The notes: generated by a model from the sequence alone, not told the origin. Shown: positions 21,593 through 31,849, counted from the first letter of the stretch. The stretch: 37,196 bases of DNA from Methanobacteriota archaeon (GCA_017857195.1 JAFMDM010000004.1:1-37196); one strand, 5' to 3'. Program-made: numbers and translations.

Positions 21593-21748
21593 TTGAGCTC
21601 ATCATATGACCAATATATTACATATGTCAGAAAACTATTGGATGAGAAAAGAGCTGAAGTTAAATTACAGATTGAGCGTGAGTATAGGAAGATCCTCGAG
21701 GCCAGGCTAAAAGATCTAGAGAAAATAAAGAATGAAGTCTCGACTTAG
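21593..21748 (+). CDS. Small 51-aa helical protein, candidate accessory (epsilon-like) subunit of the crenarchaeal ATP synthase
   Basis: TTG start immediately after the atpD stop: MSSSYDQYITYVRKLLDEKRAEVKLQIEREYRKILEARLKDLEKIKNEVST*. Absent from the ORF track, whose shortest entries are about 60 aa. Confidence 0.75.
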   Translation: MSSSYDQYITYVRKLLDEKRAEVKLQIEREYRKILEARLKDLEKIKNEVST

Positions 21749-22388
21749 AATCAGTTAAGCTGTCACTGTTTTCCCATGTGGCATTTTTGTTTTTGTGCTT
21801 TCTAAGCTGGGTTTCGGTAGTGGGAGTCCCCTTCTTACAGGTCTAGGAAGAACCTCTTCTTAACGATTGTCAGCAATCAAAGATCCCTTTCCAAGAACTT
21901 GTCCATCGTGGAAGGGTACCTAAATCCCAAACATATCAAGGACTTGTGTAAGTCTGCATCGAAATGGGAAACCCTTCAAGATGAAGTGGTAATGTGTGTC
22001 AACTTTAAACAAACGCAGTAAATCCTCTCAAGAAAAGAGGAACTGGGATCGCGAATATGAAAATTAACACCCAGGATATCATAAGATATCATTTAAGAGA
22101 ATGCCAACAAATTATACATCCAACTATCAATAACAGTTAACTTCGGATATGTTAAGATTGATCCTCACCGCTCATATTCTTCTGTCCAAGCGCGGCCATG
22201 TAACATATGGTAACTTATGCTTTCTAGCCTCAAAGTGATTAAGGCGTAAATGACTAGTTGTTAAGCTTCTATCTTTAAAGAGCCGAGGAAGATTGATCAG
22301 TGAATCAGGTTGCCCTCTTATGAGGGTTATCCTTCATGAAGAAGCGGGCCCGCAACAAATTAATTTCTCAGAATGTAGAGCCTTATCT

Positions 22389-22535
22389 ATGGCTACATAT
22401 AGGTGTGGAAAATGTTGGAAGACGTTTGATGATTCCCAGCTCAAGGTCCTTCCAGGTATAAGATGTCCTTATTGCGGTCACAGGATAATCTATATAGTAA
22501 GAAAACCCATAGTTAAGGCTGTTAAGGCGATTTAG
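22389..22535 (+). CDS. rpoP: DNA-directed RNA polymerase subunit P (Rpo12)
   Basis: [40 protein letters not shown], 48 aa; the internal ATG is the correct start. Confidence 0.93.
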   Translation: MATYRCGKCWKTFDDSQLKVLPGIRCPYCGHRIIYIVRKPIVKAVKAI

Positions 22536-23412
22536 ACTTAATAGCAGCTGCAACTTCCAATATCATTTTTGCCCCAAGTACAGCAGTTATTCCAGAGTGG
22601 TCGAATGGTGGTGACACCTCCACAACGTCGAAGCCGACAGTTCTTTTATCTATTATTAGGTCTATGATATCTAGAACCGTAGACGGATCAAGTCCCTCAG
22701 GCTCTGGGGTTGCCACACCTGGTGCATAGGCTGGATCTATGGAGTCCATATCAAGTGATATATATACGTTCCTGCATCCCGAGAAGTGTGTTAGGATCTT
22801 CCTGCTTACTTCCCTAGGCCCAAGTAACTTAACTTGATGAGAGGTTATGAACGGAATCCCGGCTTTATTGGCGTATTCTATTTCCTCCTTACTTATGCCC
22901 CTATTTCCTACCTCCATTATCTTGAATCCCATCTCTGAGAGACGTCTCATAACGCATGCATGATCGTACTTATAGTTCATGTACTCGTCTCTAAGATCCA
23001 AGTGTGCATCAAATGAGAGTACACATGTATCCTCGGGATTTAGGGCACTCACGACACCAGTTGTAATAGTGTGCTCGCCCCCTATTGATATCAGGAACTT
23101 CCCTTTCCTGTATACAAAAGATGCCGCATCCTTGATTCTTCTGAGATTGATCTCTACGTCTGAGGGATGAAGGATCACGTCTCCTACGTCATCGAACCCA
23201 AATTCACTCATGTCTACACCAGTCCTCACAGAATAGAACTCTATGAAGCCTGCAGCTTCCCTTATAGCCCCTGGAGCGAACCTGCTCCCTGGTCTATAAC
23301 TACTTGTTATATCCATTGGTATTCCCATTACGGCGAACTTGGAGTTATGCCTTTTAGAGCCGGCGAATTGCCGACTTCCCTCGTTAACGTAGAGCAACGC
23401 TTGTTCATCCAT
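22522..23412 (-). CDS. speB: Agmatinase/arginase family ureohydrolase
   Basis: [69 protein letters not shown]. Confidence 0.93.
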   Translation of the reverse strand: MDEQALLYVNEGSRQFAGSKRHNSKFAVMGIPMDITSSYRPGSRFAPGAIREAAGFIEFYSVRTGVDMSEFGFDDVGDVILHPSDVEINLRRIKDAASFVYRKGKFLISIGGEHTITTGVVSALNPEDTCVLSFDAHLDLRDEYMNYKYDHACVMRRLSEMGFKIMEVGNRGISKEEIEYANKAGIPFITSHQVKLLGPREVSRKILTHFSGCRNVYISLDMDSIDPAYAPGVATPEPEGLDPSTVLDIIDLIIDKRTVGFDVVEVSPPFDHSGITAVLGAKMILEVAAAIKSKSP

Positions 23413-23463
23413 GGGGAGGTAGATTCAATGTTCTTTTATTAAGTCTAATGCATCTCCATTGGC

Positions 23464-25173
23464 GTGGATAATGTAGATAACGTATTGGACCTAGCAAAGA
23501 GACGTGGGCTCTTCTGGCCCTCCTATGAAATTTACGGAGGAGTTGGAGGGCTATACGACCTAGGTCACATTGGGGTCAGAGTCAAGAATAAGATAGTCTC
23601 CCTGTGGCGGCGGCTCTTCATTGAAGATCACTCGGACTTAATTGTGGAGATAGAGACCCCTATCATTACTCCCAAAAGGGTCCTCGAAGCTAGCGGTCAC
23701 GTACAAAATTTCACTGATCCGGTGGTGGAATGTCTGAACTGCCATAGGGTGTTCAGGGCAGATCACTTGGTGGAGGGTGCTCTCCATACATCCGCAGAAG
23801 GTCTCTCAACTAAGGAGCTAACTAGCCTAATTGTCAGTAAGGGACTCAAATGTCCACAATGCGGAGGTCAATTGGGCGAAGTAAGGACGTTTAACCTTCT
23901 GTTTTCTACAACCATAGGTCCCTATTCCGGAGATGTGGGCTTCCTAAGACCAGAGACTGCACAAGGAATGTTCACCTCCTTCAAGAGGGTCTTTGTAAGT
24001 GCTCGAGAGAAACTCCCCTTGGGTATCGCCCAAGTTGGAAGGGTGGCTAGGAATGAGATTTCCCCTAGACAGGGACTACTGAGAATGAGAGAGTTTACAA
24101 TTATGGAGATGGAGTTCTTCATTGATCCCATCAAACAGGCGGAGCCACCTTTACACAGGGTGAATGAAGAAAGACTTAATGTGTTGTCCGCCGATGCCAA
24201 GGTCAAGGGAGATAGGCCTTCCCAATATAAAGTTGAGGAGTTATTAATAGAAAAAATAGTTATACATCCATGGATGGCGTATTGGATGGCCATTTCCAAT
24301 AGGTTCGTGACCAACATTGGAGTACAGCCGGACTCAACATATTTCGAGGAAAAGCTACCTCAAGAAAGAGCCCATTATTCCTCTCAGACCTTCGATCAAT
24401 TGGTGATTCTAGGAGAGGACAAGATCGAGATTTCGGGCCATGCCTATAGATCGGACTACGACCTGAAAAACCACATGAAATTGAGCGGAGAAGACATGAC
24501 GGTATTTAGGAGGTTTGATCAGCCAAAAATTATTAGAAATAAGAAGATTCAAATAAAGTCTAGGGATAAAGCACTCTCCTCAGCTTTGATGGAATTCCTT
24601 AAGGGAAAGTCATCAGAGGAAGTAGAGGCAGCAATAAGAGATGGGAAATCCGTAGGTGGAGTTCAGTTAGGTGAGCTGGTTACCGTTGAAAGTGTAGAGG
24701 AAAAAGTTTCAGGGGAGAAGTTCATTCCTCATGTGATAGAACCCTCGTTCGGCGCTGAGAGGTGTCTATATGTTGCAGTCCTAGCAGCATATAGGGAGAG
24801 AGAAGGTAGGACGGTATTGTCATTACCAGTTAACATATCCCCTTATCATGTGGCCGTATTTCCGTTGTTGAGTAAAGATGAGATGGAGAACAAGGCATTG
24901 AGGATAGCTGAAATGTTGAGAGGAAAGTTTGAGGTTCTCTACGACTCTTCCGGTAGCATAGGAAAGAGATATGCCAGAGTCGATGAGATAGGTGTTCCCT
25001 TTGCCGTAACCATAGATGGCGATACCATGAAGGATGGGACAGTCACTATCAGGGACAGGGACTCGTGGAGTCAAATAAGAGTGAAGGAAAGTGAGTTAAT
25101 GGAGACCCTGAACAAGTTATTTAATGGTGAAAAGTTAGAGAGGTTAGGTATACCGGTGAAGGGGGATCGGTAA
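23464..25173 (+). CDS. glyS: Glycyl-tRNA synthetase
   Basis: [64 protein letters not shown]. Confidence 0.97.
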   Translation: MDNVDNVLDLAKRRGLFWPSYEIYGGVGGLYDLGHIGVRVKNKIVSLWRRLFIEDHSDLIVEIETPIITPKRVLEASGHVQNFTDPVVECLNCHRVFRADHLVEGALHTSAEGLSTKELTSLIVSKGLKCPQCGGQLGEVRTFNLLFSTTIGPYSGDVGFLRPETAQGMFTSFKRVFVSAREKLPLGIAQVGRVARNEISPRQGLLRMREFTIMEMEFFIDPIKQAEPPLHRVNEERLNVLSADAKVKGDRPSQYKVEELLIEKIVIHPWMAYWMAISNRFVTNIGVQPDSTYFEEKLPQERAHYSSQTFDQLVILGEDKIEISGHAYRSDYDLKNHMKLSGEDMTVFRRFDQPKIIRNKKIQIKSRDKALSSALMEFLKGKSSEEVEAAIRDGKSVGGVQLGELVTVESVEEKVSGEKFIPHVIEPSFGAERCLYVAVLAAYREREGRTVLSLPVNISPYHVAVFPLLSKDEMENKALRIAEMLRGKFEVLYDSSGSIGKRYARVDEIGVPFAVTIDGDTMKDGTVTIRDRDSWSQIRVKESELMETLNKLFNGEKLERLGIPVKGDR

Positions 25174-25518
25174 ATGTCGGAGTCAGAGGAGAATAAGGTC
25201 AATGTTAGGGACCTGGTAAATGTCATACCACCTGCTTCCGCCCTTAAAGGAGAGAAAAAAGTTGAGGTGAGGGAAAAAAGGGTGAAGCTAAAGAAAAGAG
25301 GAGACGTTCAGAAAGGTTTCGTCATTATTTCCACCAAATTGGCTGCAGAGCTTAAGATAGGAGAGGAAGTGGAGATATCTGTTAAGGGTAGTAGATCCAG
25401 GTTTAAGGCTATTCTTCAGGATGCTCTTCCGCCCTATGAAATTTATGCCAATGAATCGGACATGATGGCCAAGGGGCTTCAGGACAACAGCACGGTGACC
25501 TTGAGGTCAGCCAAATGA
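25174..25518 (+). CDS. Hypothetical small beta-rich protein, 114 aa
   Basis: Starts directly after glyS and overlaps the next gene; FVIISTKLAAELKIGEEVEISVKGSRSRFKAILQD suggests a beta-barrel-like fold. Confidence 0.7.
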   Translation: MSESEENKVNVRDLVNVIPPASALKGEKKVEVREKRVKLKKRGDVQKGFVIISTKLAAELKIGEEVEISVKGSRSRFKAILQDALPPYEIYANESDMMAKGLQDNSTVTLRSAK

Positions 25519-25955
25519 ATAGCGGCTCAAGGGGCGAAAAGACCATCAGGGATCCAACAGTTCAATATCGTGTAAGCTACGTGCTGGACCAAATGGGAGA
25601 GTTGGTAGAGGCCCATTCCTCAAACCTTGAGACACTGGAGAACGGGTTAGTGGCAAAGGACCTTGATTCCATTTCAAAGGCCTTGGTCTCAGCTAGGAAA
25701 CTCAGAAGGGGAATCAAGGAGAATATCAACACCATTCTACCCATGGTCGAATTGGTTGAAGATGAGACTCTGAAGTCCCAAGCAAAGGGAATATTAGGTT
25801 ACCTTTATCTAATCGGACTAAATGACGAACTGGAACTGCTTGAAAGGGCAGCTACGCTTCTTCAGTCCTTAGATCCCGTTCAAGGAAAAGATATCGAGAA
25901 AGATATCAAAACTGTAAAAGAAATCAGGAAACCATTGGCACAAGTTAGTTTTTAA
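25515..25955 (+). CDS. Hypothetical helical protein, 146 aa
   Basis: 4-bp overlap with the upstream gene; helical composition; no recognised family. Confidence 0.7.
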   Translation: MNSGSRGEKTIRDPTVQYRVSYVLDQMGELVEAHSSNLETLENGLVAKDLDSISKALVSARKLRRGIKENINTILPMVELVEDETLKSQAKGILGYLYLIGLNDELELLERAATLLQSLDPVQGKDIEKDIKTVKEIRKPLAQVSF

Positions 25956-25979
25956 ATAAGCACTCCCTTTCCTCTCCTA

Positions 25980-26627
25980 ATGAGTGAAGGCATAGCTCAG
26001 ATGAATATTGAGGAACAAATACAGAAAACTACTACGCTCCTTCTAGATGAGATCAGGTTATTCTATGAGATGCTGTCCAAAGTCCCGGATGGGCAGCAAC
26101 GGGCCATGCAGAGTTACACTAAAATATTTGGGGTTAAGAATTCTGTAGAAGAGAGCAAACATAAGACAATGGAATATATTGTAAGAGTTGGTCCTGGACT
26201 AATGGAAAGGGAGCTTTACGTGGATCTACTTAACAGTTTGGAGAAGACCTCTCAGGACGTGGATGCCGCCGCTTATAGGTTTGCCACTCTCATATCTAGG
26301 GGAATAGAGATAGGGCCTTCTTTCCACGGGCTGCTCTCCAGAATAACGGAGAAGGCAATAGCGTCACTGACTCACTTCGTTGAAGGTTTTAGAATGCTGT
26401 CCATTAATGTCAGAGTTTCATTAGAGAATGCAGTAACCATTTCTAAGATAGAGGAAGAGGTTGACGAGCTCTATAGACAGTTAGAACTACAGTTATTTGA
26501 TAAAAAGACCGACGATTTGGTATACATTATGTTAATGAAGGAGATAACGGATAGGCTTGAGGACGCCGTAGATCAGCTAAAGAGTGCAGCAGACGACATG
26601 AGATATATCGCGATTCAGAGGACGTAA
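25980..26627 (+). CDS. DUF47/PhoU-like protein
   Basis: Helical four-helix-bundle pattern with ISKIEEEVDELYRQLELQLF and MKEITDRLEDAVDQLKSAADDMRYIAI. Confidence 0.85.
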   Translation: MSEGIAQMNIEEQIQKTTTLLLDEIRLFYEMLSKVPDGQQRAMQSYTKIFGVKNSVEESKHKTMEYIVRVGPGLMERELYVDLLNSLEKTSQDVDAAAYRFATLISRGIEIGPSFHGLLSRITEKAIASLTHFVEGFRMLSINVRVSLENAVTISKIEEEVDELYRQLELQLFDKKTDDLVYIMLMKEITDRLEDAVDQLKSAADDMRYIAIQRT

Positions 26628-26629
26628 AG

Positions 26630-27169
26630 TTGCCCTACGTGGGTACCCTTATTGGAGATAAGGTTGTCGTATTTGATTTGGGTCAATCGAAGCAACTCTA
26701 TGCCCTGGGTTACTTCGGGAAGCCAGTAGGTGAGAGTAAACCTAGGGAGTTCAAGTCCCCCTTGGAACTCTCACTTGTTGAGGCCGTCTATCTTACAAGG
26801 AGACAGGATCTGAGAGTTCTATATCAAGGAGAATTTTTGGATCCTGAGGAACTTGCATCCATAGCTCAAGAAAGAGTATCCAAATTTTCCATTCTCAGTC
26901 TAGTATATGAAGACCTCAGGGAGAAAGGTTTCGTAGTGAGGTCTGGGATTAAGTTTGGGGCAGATTTCAGCGTTTATACAGTTGGACCAGGCATAGAGCA
27001 TGCACCCTATTTGGTCATAGGGCTAGACATTGGCCAGGAAATTCCAGCCAGTGAATTGATGGGATTTGGTAGGCTATCTCACAGCGTTAAGAAAAGACTC
27101 ATACTTGCATTAGTTGATGAAAAAGCGAGACGACTGAAGTACATAACGTTTAAATGGGAAAGGGTATAG
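26630..27169 (+). CDS. endA: tRNA-splicing endonuclease
   Basis: FVVRSGIKFGADFSVY, GPGIEHAPYLVIG, LSHSVKKRLILALVDE...YITFKWERV. TTG start. Confidence 0.95.
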   Translation: MPYVGTLIGDKVVVFDLGQSKQLYALGYFGKPVGESKPREFKSPLELSLVEAVYLTRRQDLRVLYQGEFLDPEELASIAQERVSKFSILSLVYEDLREKGFVVRSGIKFGADFSVYTVGPGIEHAPYLVIGLDIGQEIPASELMGFGRLSHSVKKRLILALVDEKARRLKYITFKWERV

Positions 27170-27618
27170 ATCATTATCCTGCATCAAGAAACGAGGAGGT
27201 CGTCATAGTGGATATTGGTGACCCTAGGAGATTCCGTGAATTTAGACCTGCCAAGGAGCAGAGAAGAGAGATAGGCGACGGCGAGCCGAAGCCCATGCCC
27301 CTAGGAGATAAGTGTAATTACCTCTGTCCCTACTTCAAGTGCAATAAGAAGGCCCTAATGATAACCATGAAGTATATGAAGGGTAATCCCTACAAGGTTG
27401 GCAAGTGCAGATGGGTAGGTGACACCTGCATAACTGGAGACTGTCAATACGCCTACTGTGAGAAAAGAGCTCTCTTACCTGGAAATAAGTGCGCATTTGC
27501 CATAAAGAGAAGGGAGGATACGGATAAGGAAGAGGAGTATGAAGAGGATCAGATGGAAAGCAAGGTCAAAGAGATCCTATCAAAGAAGTTAGGGGGCCGT
27601 GATATAGCCGACATTTAG
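27154..27618 (+). CDS. Cys-rich hypothetical protein, putative metal binding
   Basis: Overlaps the endA end; eight Cys in GDKCNYLCPYFKCNKKA...KCRWVGDTCITGDCQYAYCEKR...NKCAF. Confidence 0.75.
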   Translation: MGKGIDHYPASRNEEVVIVDIGDPRRFREFRPAKEQRREIGDGEPKPMPLGDKCNYLCPYFKCNKKALMITMKYMKGNPYKVGKCRWVGDTCITGDCQYAYCEKRALLPGNKCAFAIKRREDTDKEEEYEEDQMESKVKEILSKKLGGRDIADI

Positions 27619-27665
27619 GCTTCTAATGTTGTCTTGTCATTAAACTAAGTCTTATTTTGCTTCTT

Positions 27666-27772
27666 CGCCGGGGGCGGGATTCGAACCCGCGCGCTCGCGT
27701 AGAGCAGTGGGTCACTCACCTGCTGGAAATTAGGTCTCGAGCCCACCCCCTTAACCGCTCGGGCACCCCGGC
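27666..27772 (-). tRNA. tRNA-Ser (anticodon CGA) with a 23-nt intron at about 27713-27735
   Basis: Acceptor GCCGGGG/CCCCGGC with G discriminator; anticodon stem GTGGG/CCCAC with loop CTCGAG|intron|A; long variable arm; GCGGGTTCGAATCCCGC T arm. Confidence 0.92.
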
Positions 27773-27802
27773 TAGATAAGATAGTTTTACCTTGTTTTAA
27801 AG

Positions 27803-28708
27803 TTAAGCAGGGACAGTTACTGGGTCACTCTCCGAGGATATCTTTCTTTCCATTTCTAGACCCTTTCTAAGCGTCTTAGGTAGGTTAAACATGGAGGAGT
27901 GTGTTAGACCATCATAATGTCTAAGCTCACCCGTAATCTTTTTTCTTATTTCGTCATCCACATTCCCCATTAGAGGGCCTTTCTTTCCCTTAAATGCCAT
28001 GACGAATCCCCAAAGTCCATCGAAGGCGGGAATGTAAGTCATGTATGGATAAGAGTTGCCCAATGAAGTTCTGCAAGTATTGTTAATAACACTGAAAACT
28101 TCTGATGAGAAAGATGGGGAGGTTGCCTGCGTCACCATTCCACCACCGTCACTGAGCTTGGACTTTATTAAATTATAGAATTCGACGGTGTAAAGTTTGT
28201 AGGACGTTGATTCCTTTATTGGATCTGTGAGATCTAGTATTATGGCATCGAATTGTTCTTCGCTTCTCCTAAGGTAGTTGTAACCGTCATCTATTATTAG
28301 CTTGGTTCTAGGATCCTCGAAAGCACCAGCGTGCCACTCGGGCATATATTGCTTAGCTATGTCGATGACGGTGGAGTCTATGTCTACCATTGTTACCTTT
28401 TTCACATCCCTATGTCTAAGAACTTCCCTTAGGGTCGCTCCCTCTCCACCACCTAAAATCAAGACATTGGAAGCCTTTTCCAAGGAAAGTAGTAATGGAT
28501 GCACCAGTGACTCATGATAGATATATTCGTCCTCTAGAGAGGATTGAATTTTTCCATCTATTATTAATGTTTTCCCAAACCTATTCATTTCTGCAAGTAT
28601 AATTCTTTGAAACTTAGTTTGCCTATCGAACAGGATCTTAGTTATCCCATGGCCGTGGAATTCGTAAGGTGTTTGCCACTCGATGTGCCAACTCCAGTTA
28701 TAGTACAT
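27803..28708 (-). CDS. speE: Polyamine aminopropyltransferase (spermidine synthase family)
   Basis: WHIEWQTPYEFHGHGITKILFDRQTKFQRI; VLILGGGEGATLREVLRH; DAIILDLTDP. Confidence 0.95.
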   Translation of the reverse strand: MYYNWSWHIEWQTPYEFHGHGITKILFDRQTKFQRIILAEMNRFGKTLIIDGKIQSSLEDEYIYHESLVHPLLLSLEKASNVLILGGGEGATLREVLRHRDVKKVTMVDIDSTVIDIAKQYMPEWHAGAFEDPRTKLIIDDGYNYLRRSEEQFDAIILDLTDPIKESTSYKLYTVEFYNLIKSKLSDGGGMVTQATSPSFSSEVFSVINNTCRTSLGNSYPYMTYIPAFDGLWGFVMAFKGKKGPLMGNVDDEIRKKITGELRHYDGLTHSSMFNLPKTLRKGLEMERKISSESDPVTVPA

Positions 28709-28710
28709 TT

Positions 28711-28896
28711 TTACCTTAACCTTATACCATTTATTTTCTTATTTTGCCAACTAAATCTTTTTAGTTTAGAGCTTCTTCCGAAGCCACAGGCAGAACAATA
28801 TTTCTTAGCAGCATTGTAGGAGTTTCTTCCACATCTGCGACATCTTATATGAGTCCCTCCTTTGTTCATCTTTCCAAAGGATGGTGTTCCCTTCAA
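28711..28896 (-). CDS. rpl37e: Ribosomal protein L37e
   Basis: [53 protein letters not shown]. Confidence 0.97.
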   Translation of the reverse strand: MKGTPSFGKMNKGGTHIRCRRCGRNSYNAAKKYCSACGFGRSSKLKRFSWQNKKINGIRLR

Positions 28897-28907
28897 CTAC
28901 ATCCACC

Positions 28908-29135
28908 TCACTGGGGAATCGGGGAAATGAGTACTACGTTATCTCCTCTAATAACTATAGTCCCTAATTTCTTTCCATTTCCATCACTTTGAATCTCCTC
29001 AGAATCAGCCAAAACTAAGTTCATGTGTTGGTCGTAACTTTTGAGTATACCTCTTACTTCCTTGTTTCCCTTCAACTTTACCAGTATGACGTTGCCTAGG
29101 GAATCCGAAAGCATCTTATGGGCAGTTTCCGCCAA
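28908..29135 (-). CDS. Sm-like (LSm) RNA-binding protein
   Basis: [35 protein letters not shown]...[14 protein letters not shown]. Confidence 0.96.
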   Translation of the reverse strand: MAETAHKMLSDSLGNVILVKLKGNKEVRGILKSYDQHMNLVLADSEEIQSDGNGKKLGTIVIRGDNVVLISPIPQ

Positions 29136-29199
29136 ATACGTGCACCTTCTCCAGAGATAAACCTAGACAATTTATAAATGCATTGACGACCTTAGAAGG

Positions 29200-29285
29200 T
29201 CCCGCCGCGGGGACTTGAACCCCGGACCACCCGGTCCCCGCGCCCCTATCTACAGCCGGGCGCTCTACTACTGAGCTACGGCGGG
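29200..29285 (-). tRNA. tRNA-Tyr (anticodon GTA) with a 14-nt intron at about 29236-29249
   Basis: Acceptor CCCGCCG/CGGCGGG with A discriminator; anticodon stem CCCGG/CCGGG with loop CTGTAG|intron|A; T arm CGGGGTTCAAGTCCCCG. Confidence 0.92.
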
Positions 29286-29422
29286 ACAATCACTATTCCG
29301 CTCTATCCAAAATATAAGTTTTAGCTGTTAATCAGAACTGTGTTAGCCATTGTTCTTTGAGGGACTAGGTCAGCATGCTGTTATACCTTTAACGTTAATT
29401 TAGCTCAGGTTTACATATAGTT

Positions 29423-29608
29423 ATGGAATGTTATACCCTTTATGATTCTCGAAAGTGTGTGGACATATGTGGAAAGCTTGTCTGTGACAGTGAAACTGTA
29501 AATGATTACCAGGCACTTTGTGAGGGTTGTAGTAAAGGAAATAAGAGCTCATGCAGAGAATTATTATCGAGATATGGGTGCTGGAGCTCCACTGGTTGGT
29601 GGCTTTAG
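29423..29608 (+). CDS. Small Cys-rich protein (61 aa, 8 Cys)
   Basis: MECYTLYDSRKCVDICGKLVCDSETVNDYQALCEGCSKGNKSSCRELLSRYGCWSSTGWWL; Cys content and lack of a competing ORF support coding. Confidence 0.55.
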   Translation: MECYTLYDSRKCVDICGKLVCDSETVNDYQALCEGCSKGNKSSCRELLSRYGCWSSTGWWL

Positions 29609-29720
29609 AATCTAATACTCAAAAACATTTAGCTAATATGGACATCTGAGCTTATCTCCATGTGAAATGGAGGGGGAAAGATTTAAAGGAAGGATCTTAT
29701 GCCATTATGAATGATAATCG

Positions 29721-30035
29721 ATGAAGCTAAGGTATAGGCTATCTGCCTTGGGTGTATTTCTCTCTGCACTCCTAATACCTCTGGTCGCGGGAGCACAGGC
29801 AGCGTCAGACACTGGAACTGGATTTGAAGGCTTGAACATAGGAGCAGGTCTCGCTGTAGGATTAGCTGCAATAGGAGCCGGAGTTGCGGTTGGAATGGCG
29901 GCAGCTGCTGGTATAGGTGTTCTAACTGAAAGGAGGGATATGTTCGGAACGGTGCTCCTGTTCGTGGCAATAGGTGAGGGAATAGCAGTCTATGGAATCC
30001 TGTTCGCTGTCCTAATGTTATTCGCCAAGTTTTAG
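29721..30035 (+). CDS. atpK: A-type ATP synthase subunit c/K (proteolipid) with signal-like N-terminus
   Basis: Two Gly/Ala-rich TM hairpins: [59 protein letters not shown]. Confidence 0.95.
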   Translation: MKLRYRLSALGVFLSALLIPLVAGAQAASDTGTGFEGLNIGAGLAVGLAAIGAGVAVGMAAAAGIGVLTERRDMFGTVLLFVAIGEGIAVYGILFAVLMLFAKF

Positions 30036-30074
30036 TGGAAGAAGTTTTAATCCCATACAGTTTTTCAACGATTC

Positions 30075-31514
30075 GTGAGGGTCACCAGGTCTAAGATTAC
30101 AACTAATTTCAGTGAATGGTACGACTGGGTACTGTCAGAGGCAGAAATCGTAGACTATGGCAGATATCCAGTTAAAGGGATGGGGGTATGGATGCCATAT
30201 GGTTTCAAAATAAGAGAAAAAGTATTGAATATTCTTCGTACTTTACTCAATAATTCAGGACACGAAGAGATACTATTTCCACTCCTAGTGCCTGAGGATC
30301 TCATAAGGAAAGAAAGTAAGCACATAGAGGGCTTTCAGGGAGAAGTCTTCTGGGTTACTAAAGGTGGAAACGATGAACTTGACGTCAAATTAGCCCTAAG
30401 ACCCACTAGTGAAGTTGCCATCACTTACATGGAAAGCTTGTGGATAAAGGGCTATACCCAGTTACCTCGCAAATTCTATCAAGTGGTCAGTGTCTTCCGT
30501 TATGAGACAAAGGCCACTAGGCCTCTTCTGAGAGTTAGGGAAATATCCACCTTTAAGGAAGCCCATACCATACATGAGACCTTCGAGGACGCTGACAGAC
30601 AAGTCAAGGAAGCCGTATCCATCTATCAACAGTTCTTCGATAGTATTGGAATTCCATATCTCATCTCAATAAGGCCCGAATGGGATAAGTTTGCAGGTGC
30701 TATCTACACTGTTGCCTTTGACACCGTCTTTCCAGATGGTAAAGTAGTGCAGATAGGTACAGTCCATCATTTGGGTCAGAACTTCACTAAGGCCTTTGAT
30801 ATGAAGGTTCAGAGGGCCAACGGCACGCTGGATTATCCTCATCAAACAAGCTACGGAATATCTGATAGAGCCATAGCGTCCATAATAGCAATTCATGGGG
30901 ACGATCACGGGGCGGTTTTACCACCCGCTGTGGCTCCGATCTCAGTAATCGTTGTTCCAATTCCTTCAAAGGAAGATAACGAGAAGGTGTTGGAGTATGC
31001 CAGGAAGGTGTTAGAGCAACTTTCATCCAGCGGTATTGCTGCGAGACTGGATGCTGCAGAGAAAATGACTCCAGGAGAAAAATATTATTATTGGGAGTTA
31101 AGGGGGGTACCGATAAGAATAGAGATAGGTAGAAGAGAGCTGCTTAAGAATACTATTGTAATGAAAAGGAGGGACACACTTGAGGCTACGGAAGTAAAGC
31201 TCCCTGATCTCATCGACGCCGTCAAATCGTTGTTAAATCAAATAGACAAGGACCTCAAGGAGGCCAGTTGGAGCAGAATGAAATCCATGGTACGCATTGT
31301 GCATACAATGGGTGAAGTGAAGACTGAGCTGGAAAGTAAGATGGGTATTGTTGAAGTTCCATGGTGTGGGAATGATGCTTGCGGATTGAAAATGGAAGAG
31401 GAGTCAGGTGCTAGAGTATTGGGAAGGCCCTATCATGATCAGGAAGTCACAGGCAGATGCGCAGTTTGTGGAAGTACGGCAAAGACGATCTTAAGGATCG
31501 CAAAAACTTATTAA
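30075..31514 (+). CDS. proS: Prolyl-tRNA synthetase (archaeal/eukaryal type)
   Basis: [49 protein letters not shown]-terminal [20 protein letters not shown] and [18 protein letters not shown]. Confidence 0.97.
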   Translation: MRVTRSKITTNFSEWYDWVLSEAEIVDYGRYPVKGMGVWMPYGFKIREKVLNILRTLLNNSGHEEILFPLLVPEDLIRKESKHIEGFQGEVFWVTKGGNDELDVKLALRPTSEVAITYMESLWIKGYTQLPRKFYQVVSVFRYETKATRPLLRVREISTFKEAHTIHETFEDADRQVKEAVSIYQQFFDSIGIPYLISIRPEWDKFAGAIYTVAFDTVFPDGKVVQIGTVHHLGQNFTKAFDMKVQRANGTLDYPHQTSYGISDRAIASIIAIHGDDHGAVLPPAVAPISVIVVPIPSKEDNEKVLEYARKVLEQLSSSGIAARLDAAEKMTPGEKYYYWELRGVPIRIEIGRRELLKNTIVMKRRDTLEATEVKLPDLIDAVKSLLNQIDKDLKEASWSRMKSMVRIVHTMGEVKTELESKMGIVEVPWCGNDACGLKMEEESGARVLGRPYHDQEVTGRCAVCGSTAKTILRIAKTY

Positions 31515-31838
31515 ATGTCCTCCATAGAAGGGCAGCAAGGTGTAAATTTGCCAAAGAAGAGAGAGAACAGGGGAAGACGGAAAGGAGATAAAGGACACGT
31601 AGGTTACATCTCATGCGATAATTGTGGTGCAAGGATTCCTGAAGACAAGGCAGTATGCGTTACTAGGATGTATAGTCCTGTTGATGCCGGACTTGCTGCT
31701 GAGCTTGAAAAGAAGGGTGCGATGATTACAAGATATCCAGTAACTAGGTGTTACTGCGTGAATTGTGCCGTACACTTCGGAATAATAAAGGTCAGATCTG
31801 AGACTGAGAGACGTACACATACAAACCTTAGAAGATAA
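31515..31838 (+). CDS. rps26e: Ribosomal protein S26e
   Basis: PKKRENRGRRKGDKGHVGYISCDNCGARIPEDKAVC...; true start may be the internal TTG giving M-PKKRENRG. Confidence 0.93.
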   Translation: MSSIEGQQGVNLPKKRENRGRRKGDKGHVGYISCDNCGARIPEDKAVCVTRMYSPVDAGLAAELEKKGAMITRYPVTRCYCVNCAVHFGIIKVRSETERRTHTNLRR

Positions 31839-31849
31839 GGTTATCGCAA

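Noticed and set aside
22293-22388. N-terminal extension of the 80-aa ORF containing RpoP
   Set aside because: RpoP homology begins at MATYRC (22389); the upstream codons look like untranslated sequence.
29683-29970. 95-aa minus ORF opposite atpK
   Set aside because: Low-complexity Gln/Leu/Pro shadow of the Gly/Ala-rich proteolipid sequence.
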